This document shows positions 52,846 through 58,851 of a DNA stretch of 64,000 nucleotides, piece by piece. The position numbers were made by a program, and so were the translations under genes. This DNA comes from Pedobacter alluvionis. Lineage in GTDB: Bacteria > Bacteroidota > Bacteroidia > Sphingobacteriales > Sphingobacteriaceae. Location of the stretch: the NCBI RefSeq assembly GCF_003664035.1, contig NZ_RCCK01000011.1:434001-498000 (forward strand). Reading direction: 5' to 3'. The notes below the pieces were generated by a model. That model ran no database searches. It saw only the letters and a list, made by a program, of their open reading frames with translations, and had not been told where the DNA came from. How positions within the stretch are numbered: position 1 is the first letter of the stretch; each line of letters starts with the position of its first letter.

Positions 52846-53169
52846 TTACTTTTGCTCACTATACAAAAAAAGGAGTGGATAATTTTGCTGATAAAAAAAA
52901 CCAACATTTATATCCGTTAACTCCTGAGGCTTTAAAACCGTAAAATCGGCCCTAATATTTACTTCGAATGCCTGGGTATAATAATATGTTTGTAACTGTC
53001 GCGAGTATTCTATCGGAGCGCCCATTAATTTCAACTCATCTAATACCACGTATAGTCGCGAGGTAGAAATTGATAATCTTCTTGCTAAATTTTCAGGAGC
53101 ACCTGTACGGCTTTCTTTTATCAATTTGTGAATGATCTTAATGCGATCGATGTATTCTAATAGTTTCAT
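52846..53169 (-). CDS. Winged-helix DNA-binding regulator of the peptide locus
   Basis: A 107-residue protein with an N-terminal helix-turn-helix of the HTH_11/DeoR type: DRIKIIHKLIKESRTGAPEN, then LARRLSISTSRLYVVLDELK as the recognition region. A short wing follows (MGAPIEYSRQLQTYYYTQ). No effector domain is attached; the remaining 35 residues are unassigned. It lies 15 bases after the exporter gene and just before the precursor genes, so it probably controls them. The target site is unknown. Confidence 0.82.
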   Translation of the reverse strand: MKLLEYIDRIKIIHKLIKESRTGAPENLARRLSISTSRLYVVLDELKLMGAPIEYSRQLQTYYYTQAFEVNIRADFTVLKPQELTDINVGFFYQQNYPLLFLYSEQK

Positions 53170-53184
53170 AGTACAGGCGGATGA

Positions 53185-55386
53185 TTAAATGCTATCTCTT
53201 ACAAATTCAAGTGAGGGTGTTATCAGACTTGGTAGGTCATCATCGCCAAATTGCTGTCTCCATAAATTAGCATAATACCCATTTGCCATCATCATTTCAG
53301 TATGGCTCCCCTCTTCTACAACCTTTCCTTTATCTAATACTATAATCTGATCAGCCTTTCTAATCGTAGGTAACCGATGCGCAATGATGATGATTGTTTT
53401 CTTTTGCATCCTTAGCAAATCGATTGTTCGCTGCACATACTGCTCTGAAGCTGAATCTAAAGAGGAAGTAGCTTCATCCAGAATTAAAATTTCAGGATTA
53501 CGGTATAGTGCCCTCGCTATGGCGATCCGTTGTTTTTGTCCACCTGATAAAGAGGCACCGTTTTCACCTAAATAAGTCTGAAAACCTTCTGGCAAAGCTT
53601 CAATAAAATCGATAATCCCCAATTGTGTACAAATACTAATAATCTGTTGCATATCTGGCTCATAATCGCCAATGGCAATATTTTCGATTACATTTCCTGC
53701 AAAAAGATCAATTTTTTGTGGCACAACACTTAATAAATTTCTTAAAGAGGCATTGTTCAAATACTTAAGCGCATGATTACCAATAAAAATATTGCCTGAT
53801 TGTATGGGATAAATATTTTGTAGCAAAGACATTAAGGTAGATTTACCGGATCCACTCTCCCCAACAATAGCGGTAAAACTTCCGGCCTTAATCATTAGAT
53901 TTAGATCATCAAACACATTAACGCGACTCCCATATCTAAAGGCTACATGTTCAAATCTGATATCGCCCATTAATTCTTTGGTGAGGAAAACGCCAGATGA
54001 ATTTTGTTCAATTTCCAAATCCATGATTTCAAACAAACGATCAGAGGCGATCATGGCATCTTGAATAGATTTGTTTGCTCCAATTAAGGAAGTAGCAGGA
54101 CCAGTAAAATAACCGATTAATGTATAGAAAGAGAATAATTCACCAGGGGTAATTTCGCCGTCTAAAACATAACCGGCACCCACCCAAAGTAAAACGATTG
54201 TAAGCATACGGGCAATAACCTCGGTTGATGTGCCAGAGAAAACAGAGTTTAATCCAGATTTATAAATTGTTCTGAGCAGACCTATAAAATGAGTCTCTGT
54301 TTTTTCATTTGTAAATCTTTCTAAGCCAAATCTTTTAATTGTGGCTACATTATTTAAACCCTCTACCAATTGCGATTCTAACTCGGCCGATCCCTCCATT
54401 AACCTGCGCTGCATTTTTTTGTTTAATTTATTGCTAATGAAATAAATCAATAAATACAATGGAATAACAGCCAACATCATTAAGGCCAGTTTCCAATAGT
54501 AACTGAACATTAAAATAAAAGAGAACACCACAATAAAGCCGTTTACCACCAGGTTAATGGAAACATCGTTTATAAAAGCCCTTATTTTAACCGCATCGTT
54601 AACCCTCGAAATAATTTCGCCCACCCTCATGGTATCGAAAAATTGTTGAGGCAGTTTTAAGAGATGTTTATAGTAACCCAAGATCAAGCGGGCATCTATC
54701 TGTTGCCCCGTACGGATGGTAAAAATAGTTTTAGCGGTGCCTATAAACAATTGCAGCGCTAAAATGGCTACCATCATTAAGCTCATTAAATTAAGCAGGT
54801 TCCGGTTACCTTCTACCAAAACATGATCAGTTATTTTTTGAACAAAAACAGAGGTAGATAGCCCAAGTATGGTATAAATCAAAGCACCAAAAAGTGCCTG
54901 TGTTACAATGCTTTTATGTGGTTTAATCAGGTTCCAAAAACGGCTTTTAGTATCAACCTTTTCATTGCCTTGTTTAAAGCCTTCATCAGGCAATAACAGC
55001 ACCAGTACACCTGTCCATTCGCTTGTAAATTCATCAATGGTTTTGCGGTCTATTTTTCCATCGCCGGGATCCATTACTTCGACGTATTTATCCGTTACCT
55101 TATAAATAACCACATAATGCTGCAATTGCTTATTTACTACTACATGAGCAATTGCCGGTAGTGGAATTTTAGAAAGACTATCTAAATTGCCCCTTACCCC
55201 TTTTGCTTCAAAACCCAGTTTATTTGCCGCTTCTATCAAACCTAAAACATTGGTTCCTTTTTGATCAGTGCTGGCCAATTGGCGGATCCGCGCAACAGGC
55301 ATTTTCAATTTATAAAATGCAGCTATAGATGCCAAACACGCAGCACCACAATCGGTAATATCGCGTTGTTTTATTAGTGTAGGCAT
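53185..55386 (-). CDS. Peptidase-containing ABC transporter (C39 PCAT)
   Basis: A 733-residue exporter that cuts double-glycine leaders and pumps the mature peptide out. The start at 55386 (MPTLIKQRDITDCGAACLAS) is used because the longer frame only adds translated repeat sequence. The C39 peptidase domain has C13, H90 and D106 (DCGAAC, LQHYVV, DPGDG), so it should be active. Six membrane helices follow at about 155-440. The ATPase has GESGSGKST, LSGGQKQRIAIARAL and ILILDEATSS. It works with the HlyD-family protein encoded upstream. Confidence 0.95.
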   Translation of the reverse strand: MPTLIKQRDITDCGAACLASIAAFYKLKMPVARIRQLASTDQKGTNVLGLIEAANKLGFEAKGVRGNLDSLSKIPLPAIAHVVVNKQLQHYVVIYKVTDKYVEVMDPGDGKIDRKTIDEFTSEWTGVLVLLLPDEGFKQGNEKVDTKSRFWNLIKPHKSIVTQALFGALIYTILGLSTSVFVQKITDHVLVEGNRNLLNLMSLMMVAILALQLFIGTAKTIFTIRTGQQIDARLILGYYKHLLKLPQQFFDTMRVGEIISRVNDAVKIRAFINDVSINLVVNGFIVVFSFILMFSYYWKLALMMLAVIPLYLLIYFISNKLNKKMQRRLMEGSAELESQLVEGLNNVATIKRFGLERFTNEKTETHFIGLLRTIYKSGLNSVFSGTSTEVIARMLTIVLLWVGAGYVLDGEITPGELFSFYTLIGYFTGPATSLIGANKSIQDAMIASDRLFEIMDLEIEQNSSGVFLTKELMGDIRFEHVAFRYGSRVNVFDDLNLMIKAGSFTAIVGESGSGKSTLMSLLQNIYPIQSGNIFIGNHALKYLNNASLRNLLSVVPQKIDLFAGNVIENIAIGDYEPDMQQIISICTQLGIIDFIEALPEGFQTYLGENGASLSGGQKQRIAIARALYRNPEILILDEATSSLDSASEQYVQRTIDLLRMQKKTIIIIAHRLPTIRKADQIIVLDKGKVVEEGSHTEMMMANGYYANLWRQQFGDDDLPSLITPSLEFVRDSI

Positions 55387-55450
55387 TAGAGGTGAGATGT
55401 AAGATGTAAGAATGGAGATATGAAATTTGAATTTTTTCTGCTTTAGTCTT
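55387..55450. repeat. Degenerate repeat between the fusion protein and the PCAT gene
   Basis: GAGATGTAAGATGTAAGAATGGAG and TGCTTTAGTCTTTTAGCTTTTAG-like words belong to the same low-complexity intergenic vocabulary as 14.7 and 43.9 kb. It keeps an open frame upstream of the PCAT start, so a naive start call adds 27 residues. Confidence 0.5.
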
Positions 55451-56617
55451 TTAGCTTTTAGCTCCATTCGGGTTTAACCAATCATCAACTTTATCATAAA
55501 GCAATTGATATAGGTTTCGTTTGGCAATAGTAAAGTGTGCATTAAAGGTCATACCTTTTTTTACCTGGCCTTTATAACCGTTTTTTAATTTCAAATAATC
55601 CCTATCCAATTTACACTTCACTTTAAAATAAGGACTCTGGTTAATCAATATAATATCGTCTGAAATATCGGCTACTATACCAGCAAGCAAACCCCATTGG
55701 TTATAGTTAAAAGCATCGATCTGAAACCTGACGGTTTGCCCGGTTTTAATTAAACCGATATCTGAAGGTTTAACATAGCAAATGGCAAGTAAAGCACTAT
55801 CTGGCGATATTTCGCCTATTTTCTGATTGGCAGAAATGAAAGAACCCAATTGTAAGCCCGACAGATTTTGTACCGTGCCAGAAATCCCTGCAGTTAAGTG
55901 ATATAGTTTCTCCTGCTCGGTAAGCTGGATCTTCTGACTATCCAGATCTTTGAGTTCTTTTCTATATTGATTCGATTCGGTTTGCCACTGTGTTTTATAT
56001 TTCCTGGCAACCATTTTAAAATCGGAAAGTGCCTGTTCGTAATTAAATTTATATTGCTCATACTCTGCTTCGGTAACTACCCTCTTACTGAAAAGAATCT
56101 CATACCTTTTATAAATTTTGTAGGCCTGTTCGCGCGCATTTAATGCATTTTGAATCTGCTCTGCGTATTGTTGCCAGCTTGCGGCATACAGGCCGGTCTG
56201 CAATGCAGGTTGCCCGGCATTGCTTAAATCGACCAATTTTAAGAGAAGGAGCGCATCATTTAATAAATCTTTTAATTCCCGCGAGCGGGTATTCAAAATC
56301 ACGTTTTGTGTTTCGGGTACGGTAGGATCAATATTTAAAAGGAGCTGTCCTTTTTTTATTTTTTTGTTATCGGTTAAATTAATCAAGGTAATTTTCCCGG
56401 CCACTGGCGCCAGCAGTTCTGCCCTTTCGATATTACTCTGCAAAGAACCATTCCCCTTAACGCTTACTGTGGTATAAATAAAAGGCAGGGCCGTAAAAGC
56501 GACAAGAATGAATAATATGGTGGCAGAATAAATAATTTGCGTACGTACCTTAGTATGGTGTAAAAAAATGATGGCGTTATCTTCGAAATTCGCATCTTCT
56601 GTAAAAGGCATAATCAT
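55451..56617 (-). CDS. HlyD family membrane-fusion protein for peptide export
   Basis: A 388-residue protein from the ATG at 56617 (a second ATG at 56611 is equally possible; the frame opens further upstream only with TTG). A single N-terminal membrane helix is at about 25-45 (IIYSATILFILVAFTALPFI). It is followed by a lipoyl half (RAELLAPVAGKITLINLTDN), a coiled coil at about 95-210 and the second half with the HlyD barrel (ISPDSALLAICYVKPSDIGL). Together with the PCAT it forms a type I-like export channel for the double-glycine peptides. TolC partners are encoded elsewhere, for example at 22.3 kb. Confidence 0.9.
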   Translation of the reverse strand: MIMPFTEDANFEDNAIIFLHHTKVRTQIIYSATILFILVAFTALPFIYTTVSVKGNGSLQSNIERAELLAPVAGKITLINLTDNKKIKKGQLLLNIDPTVPETQNVILNTRSRELKDLLNDALLLLKLVDLSNAGQPALQTGLYAASWQQYAEQIQNALNAREQAYKIYKRYEILFSKRVVTEAEYEQYKFNYEQALSDFKMVARKYKTQWQTESNQYRKELKDLDSQKIQLTEQEKLYHLTAGISGTVQNLSGLQLGSFISANQKIGEISPDSALLAICYVKPSDIGLIKTGQTVRFQIDAFNYNQWGLLAGIVADISDDIILINQSPYFKVKCKLDRDYLKLKNGYKGQVKKGMTFNAHFTIAKRNLYQLLYDKVDDWLNPNGAKS

Positions 56618-56662
56618 CAATGGCTTGGTTAAGACCAAGTTTGTGATTATTATTTTATACCA

Positions 56663-56700
56663 GAAAAAAGATACACGAAAGGGGATATTGTAGGGATGAA
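56663..56700 (-). promoter_or_regulatory. Conserved regulatory box, copy A (upstream of the fusion protein)
   Basis: In plus-strand order GAAAAAAGATACACGAAAGG then GGATATTGTAGGGATGAA. Near-identical boxes are at 57443-57480, 57867-57904 and 58676-58712. On the minus strand it contains GTGTATCTTTTTTC, in which TATCTTTT differs by one base from the -7 consensus TAnnTTTG. It lies about 50 bases before the fusion protein start, so exporter and precursors may share one regulator. Confidence 0.6.
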
Positions 56701-56727
56701 TCTGTTTTGATCTTTAGAAAATAAAAA

Positions 56728-56760
56728 AACCGATAGATGTACTAATTACATCTATCGGTT
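56728..56760 (-). terminator. Terminator of peptide cassette 2
   Basis: AACCGATAGATGT and ACATCTATCGGTT form a perfect 13-bp stem around ACTAATT. On the minus strand it is followed by a T7 run. A near copy is at 57929-57961, after cassette 1. Confidence 0.85.
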
Positions 56761-56807
56761 AACTACTTAAATACTATTTTAGAAATATTGCAATATTTAA
56801 CAATTAA

Positions 56808-56948
56808 TTACTTTTTTATACTAATGTTAAAGTCTTTAGCAAAACTCCGCCCAAAAGATTCAGTAATTTCGCCCAACACAAAAACAAGCAAAACAATAGC
56901 AATTACAGTAGATAGTGCTTTTGCATTTTTTTTAATAATATTATTCAT
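56808..56948 (-). CDS. Leaderless membrane peptide of cassette 2 (putative immunity peptide)
   Basis: A 46-residue product with no double-glycine leader. It starts MNNIIKKNAKALSTVIAIVL, has one membrane helix at about 12-27, and ends GRSFAKDFNISIKK. Its segment GEITESFGRSFAKDF aligns with GEVAESAGRAYRKEF, the C-terminus of precursor C encoded 41 bases upstream. The same relation holds between its counterpart in cassette 1 and precursor F. It also shares the MNxxIxK start and overall size with that counterpart. Position, size and similarity suggest a dedicated immunity peptide, but a leaderless active peptide is an alternative. Confidence 0.65.
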   Translation of the reverse strand: MNNIIKKNAKALSTVIAIVLLVFVLGEITESFGRSFAKDFNISIKK

Positions 56949-56989
56949 ATTGCCTAAAATTAAAACGTACTTTAAAAATTCTATTTTTT

Positions 56990-57157
56990 TTACAAAAATT
57001 CTTTCCTATAAGCTCTTCCTGCTGATTCTGCCACTTCTCCGGCTAGATAAACAAGTCCACCAATTGCTGCAAAAACCTGCCAAATTCCTCCAACTATATT
57101 TTTCTTTTCCACCAAAGTTAATTCTTTAACTTCTAATTTTTTAAAATCTACTTTCAT
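56990..57157 (-). CDS. Double-glycine peptide precursor C (cassette 2)
   Basis: A 55-residue precursor. The leader is KKLEVKELTLVEKKNIVGG (Gly-Gly at 23-24). The mature 31 residues, starting IWQVFAAIGGLVYLAGEVAE and ending RKEFL, are hydrophobic with small-residue spacing (GG..LAG...AG) suited to helix packing in membranes. There is no Cys. It is the second gene of a cassette D-C-membrane peptide, 17 bases after gene D. A pore-forming two-peptide bacteriocin subunit is the simplest idea; not demonstrated. Confidence 0.75.
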   Translation of the reverse strand: MKVDFKKLEVKELTLVEKKNIVGGIWQVFAAIGGLVYLAGEVAESAGRAYRKEFL

Positions 57158-57174
57158 TTTATATCTATTTTTTT

Positions 57175-57339
57175 TTATAAAGCATTACATTGACAGCCCT
57201 TTTCAAATTTCTCGATTAGGTAGGCAGAACCGGGTGCCATAAAATATAGCCAAATTGGAACATTACCCCCACTTATTTTATCCATCTCTTTAGTATCCAT
57301 CTCCTGAACACCAAAATTGCTTAATTCTAATTTTTTCAT
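57175..57339 (-). CDS. Double-glycine peptide precursor D (cassette 2)
   Basis: A 54-residue precursor with the leader KKLELSNFGVQEMDTKEMDK then ISGG (Gly-Gly at 24-25). The mature 29 residues start NVPIWLYFMAPGSAYLI and end KGCQCNAL. It is the only cassette peptide with cysteines (CQC). The leader closely resembles that of precursor G in cassette 1 (VKEMDAKEM), which marks D and G as equivalents. It is the first gene after the copied promoter block. Probably exported by the PCAT. Confidence 0.75.
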   Translation of the reverse strand: MKKLELSNFGVQEMDTKEMDKISGGNVPIWLYFMAPGSAYLIEKFEKGCQCNAL

Positions 57340-57641
57340 TTCGTTTAATTTAAATTTTTGTTTCTTACTCTTTAAAGGCTTTTCAGGTTCCGCCTATGTT
57401 GGCCTAACATGAAACAAGTATCTAATTTTAAAATTCGACTCCGAAAAAAGATACACTAAAAGGGTTATTCTAGTGATGAAAAGGCTGGATTAAGAGAGTT
57501 GGTAATGAATTTCACCATGAAAACTAAAGCCTACCAGCAATGAATGATAGGGATTTACACACTTCATGAGCTAAATGCCGGTAATTTATTTCATACACGC
57601 ATTAAACTCAATTGTAATTAATGGAAACATTCTAACCTTTA
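57340..57641 (-). promoter_or_regulatory. Promoter and 5' leader block of cassette 2, with box copy B
   Basis: On the minus strand the block runs from box B (57480-57443; plus-strand order GAAAAAAGATACACTAAAAG, GGTTATTCTAGTGATGAA) through AATTTTAAAATTAGATACTT and GTTTCATG to the leader GGCGGAACCTGAAAAGCCTT just before precursor D. The same order is found before cassette 1 and, less well kept, before the 35-residue gene. The left part 57481-57641 holds nothing recognisable. Confidence 0.6.
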
Positions 57642-57749
57642 TTAGTGGCTAACATAATATGCCGCCTTACCAATAAAATAACCACCTAAATAAGTTATTC
57701 CTATTAGGGCAAAAGCTAGAAAGATAAATAGCAAAAGGTTATTTTTCAT
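57642..57749 (-). CDS. Orphan 35-residue membrane peptide
   Basis: A short frame, MKNNLLLFIFLAFALIGITY and then LGGYFIGKAAYYVSH, with one membrane helix and no leader. It has its own upstream block with box C and a degenerate version of the shared 5' leader, but no double-glycine precursors beside it. Size and position recall the leaderless peptides of cassettes 1 and 2, so it may be what is left of a third cassette. As the shortest frame here, its reality rests on the conserved upstream block. Confidence 0.5.
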   Translation of the reverse strand: MKNNLLLFIFLAFALIGITYLGGYFIGKAAYYVSH

Positions 57750-57779
57750 AGGATTTTGAGATGAGTTGTTTTAATTAAA

Positions 57780-57904
57780 TTTTGATTTCATGGCTTCCTA
57801 CTTGTTTCAGATTCTGTCTACCTGAGCATAACATAAAACAAGTATCTAATTTTAGAATTTATAGAGCAAAAAAGATACACGAAATGGTGTATTGTAGGGA
57901 TGAA
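57780..57904 (-). promoter_or_regulatory. Promoter block of the 35-residue gene, with box copy C
   Basis: Box C at 57904-57867 (plus-strand order CAAAAAAGATACACGAAATG, GTGTATTGTAGGGATGAA) is followed on the minus strand by AATTCTAAAATTAGATACTT and GTTTTATG, then a diverged leader. The box is closest to copy A. Confidence 0.55.
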
Positions 57905-57928
57905 AAGGCTTTTGATCTTTAAAATAAA

Positions 57929-57961
57929 AACCGATAGACGTATTGATAACATCTATCGGTT
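57929..57961 (-). terminator. Terminator of peptide cassette 1
   Basis: AACCGATAGACGT and ACATCTATCGGTT pair over 13 positions with one G-T pair, followed on the minus strand by TTTTTATTTT. Together with the flanking bases it is a copy of the cassette 2 terminator at 56728-56760. Confidence 0.85.
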
Positions 57962-57993
57962 AACTATTTAAACGCTATTTTAAGGAAGAGTGA

Positions 57994-58134
57994 TTAGAGG
58001 GATAGTGCAGCAACTGCATAATCTTTCCCATGTTCAAAACCAAACCTAAACAGCTCAAATGATAAATAAGTAAGAAGTACAAGAAATAACACAAACAGGT
58101 AAATCCTGTCTTCTTTTGTAATTGAATGATTCAT
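57994..58134 (-). CDS. Leaderless membrane peptide of cassette 1 (putative immunity peptide)
   Basis: A 46-residue product, MNHSITKEDRIYLFVLFLVL..., with a single membrane helix and no double-glycine leader. Its segment ELFRFGFEHGKDYAVAAL resembles QLFKFGWDAGVAAAK, the C-terminus of precursor F encoded 52 bases upstream. It corresponds in length, start (MNxxIxK) and position to the leaderless peptide of cassette 2. The resemblance of each to its own neighbour suggests specific recognition, as expected for immunity. No experimental family is recognised. Confidence 0.65.
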   Translation of the reverse strand: MNHSITKEDRIYLFVLFLVLLTYLSFELFRFGFEHGKDYAVAALSL

Positions 58135-58186
58135 AATATTAAATTTATGCTAGTTACCTATCTTACCAATTGTTGCATACAAAAAC

Positions 58187-58378
58187 TTACTTAGCCGCAG
58201 CTACACCTGCATCCCAACCAAATTTAAACAGCTGGTAGCTTAATGCTGTAGCACCAACAACTAAACCTAATAATCCAAGTATGCCTCCATTTGTTTCAAT
58301 AATTTCTTGCTCTGATAACTCTTTAAGATTATCAATTTTTATTGAATTCAATTTACTAATTTTATTTAAAGATTTCAT
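58187..58378 (-). CDS. Double-glycine peptide precursor F (cassette 1)
   Basis: A 63-residue precursor with a longer leader ending LKELSEQEIIETNGG (Gly-Gly at 31-32). The mature 31 residues, ILGLLGLVVGATALSYQLFK and then FGWDAGVAAAK, are strongly hydrophobic with Gly-rich helix-packing spacing and no Cys. It is the second precursor of cassette 1, 29 bases after gene G. It is equivalent to precursor C of cassette 2 by position and mature length. Confidence 0.78.
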   Translation of the reverse strand: MKSLNKISKLNSIKIDNLKELSEQEIIETNGGILGLLGLVVGATALSYQLFKFGWDAGVAAAK

Positions 58379-58407
58379 AATATGTCAATTTTATTTGTTT
58401 AATTTTT

Positions 58408-58572
58408 TTAACCATGACTTTTAATAGCCTGCAGTGCTTTTTCATAAATGAAGCCCGAAATCCACCCAGTAATTGGAAGAGTAAGCAATCCTAGCATCCC
58501 TCCATTTTTTTCAACCATCTCTTTAGCATCCATCTCCTTAACATCAAATCTTTCTAATTCTAAGTTTTTCAT
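58408..58572 (-). CDS. Double-glycine peptide precursor G (cassette 1)
   Basis: A 54-residue precursor with the leader KNLELERFDVKEMDAKEMVE then KNGG (Gly-Gly at 24-25). The mature 29 residues start MLGLLTLPITGWISGFIYEK and end IKSHG, hydrophobic at first with GWISG spacing and basic at the end. It is the first gene after the copied promoter block and the equivalent of precursor D. No Cys. Its leader is nearly interchangeable with that of D, so both should be substrates of the same C39 peptidase. Confidence 0.76.
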   Translation of the reverse strand: MKNLELERFDVKEMDAKEMVEKNGGMLGLLTLPITGWISGFIYEKALQAIKSHG

Positions 58573-58712
58573 TTCGTTTAATTTAAATTTTTGATTCTTA
58601 CTCTTTTCAGGCTTTTCAGGTTCCGTCTATGTTGGCCTAGCATGAAACAAGTATCTAATTTTAAAATTCGACTCAGAAAAAAGATACACTAAAAGCCCTT
58701 TTATAAGGACAA
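58573..58712 (-). promoter_or_regulatory. Promoter and 5' leader block of cassette 1, with box copy D
   Basis: Box D (58712-58676; plus-strand GAAAAAAGATACACTAAAAG, then a diverged half) leads on the minus strand into AATTTTAAAATTAGATACTT, GTTTCATGCTAGGCCAACAT and AGACGGAACCTGAAAAGCCT, then the start of precursor G. It is nearly the same as the cassette 2 block, so the cassettes were duplicated with their control region. The S41 pseudogene starts in the opposite direction from the same gap. Confidence 0.62.
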
Positions 58713-58851
58713 AAAGAGATATAACATCAGAAATAGTTTAAATCAGTGCCAATAGATATTACATTTCCCTCAAGATAAGACAATACAAATATGTATTTTA
58801 AAATAGTTCATACTTTGTGGATAAATATCTACTATAATTGTAATTAAAACT

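Noticed and set aside
55387-55467. 27-residue N-terminal extension of the PCAT
   Set aside because: It translates intergenic repeat DNA and overlaps the end of the fusion protein gene; the family begins at MPTLIKQRDITDCG.
56788-57129. 113-codon plus-strand frame in the peptide region
   Set aside because: It is antisense to precursor C and the leaderless peptide, both of which have meaningful sequence, and its own translation is low-complexity.
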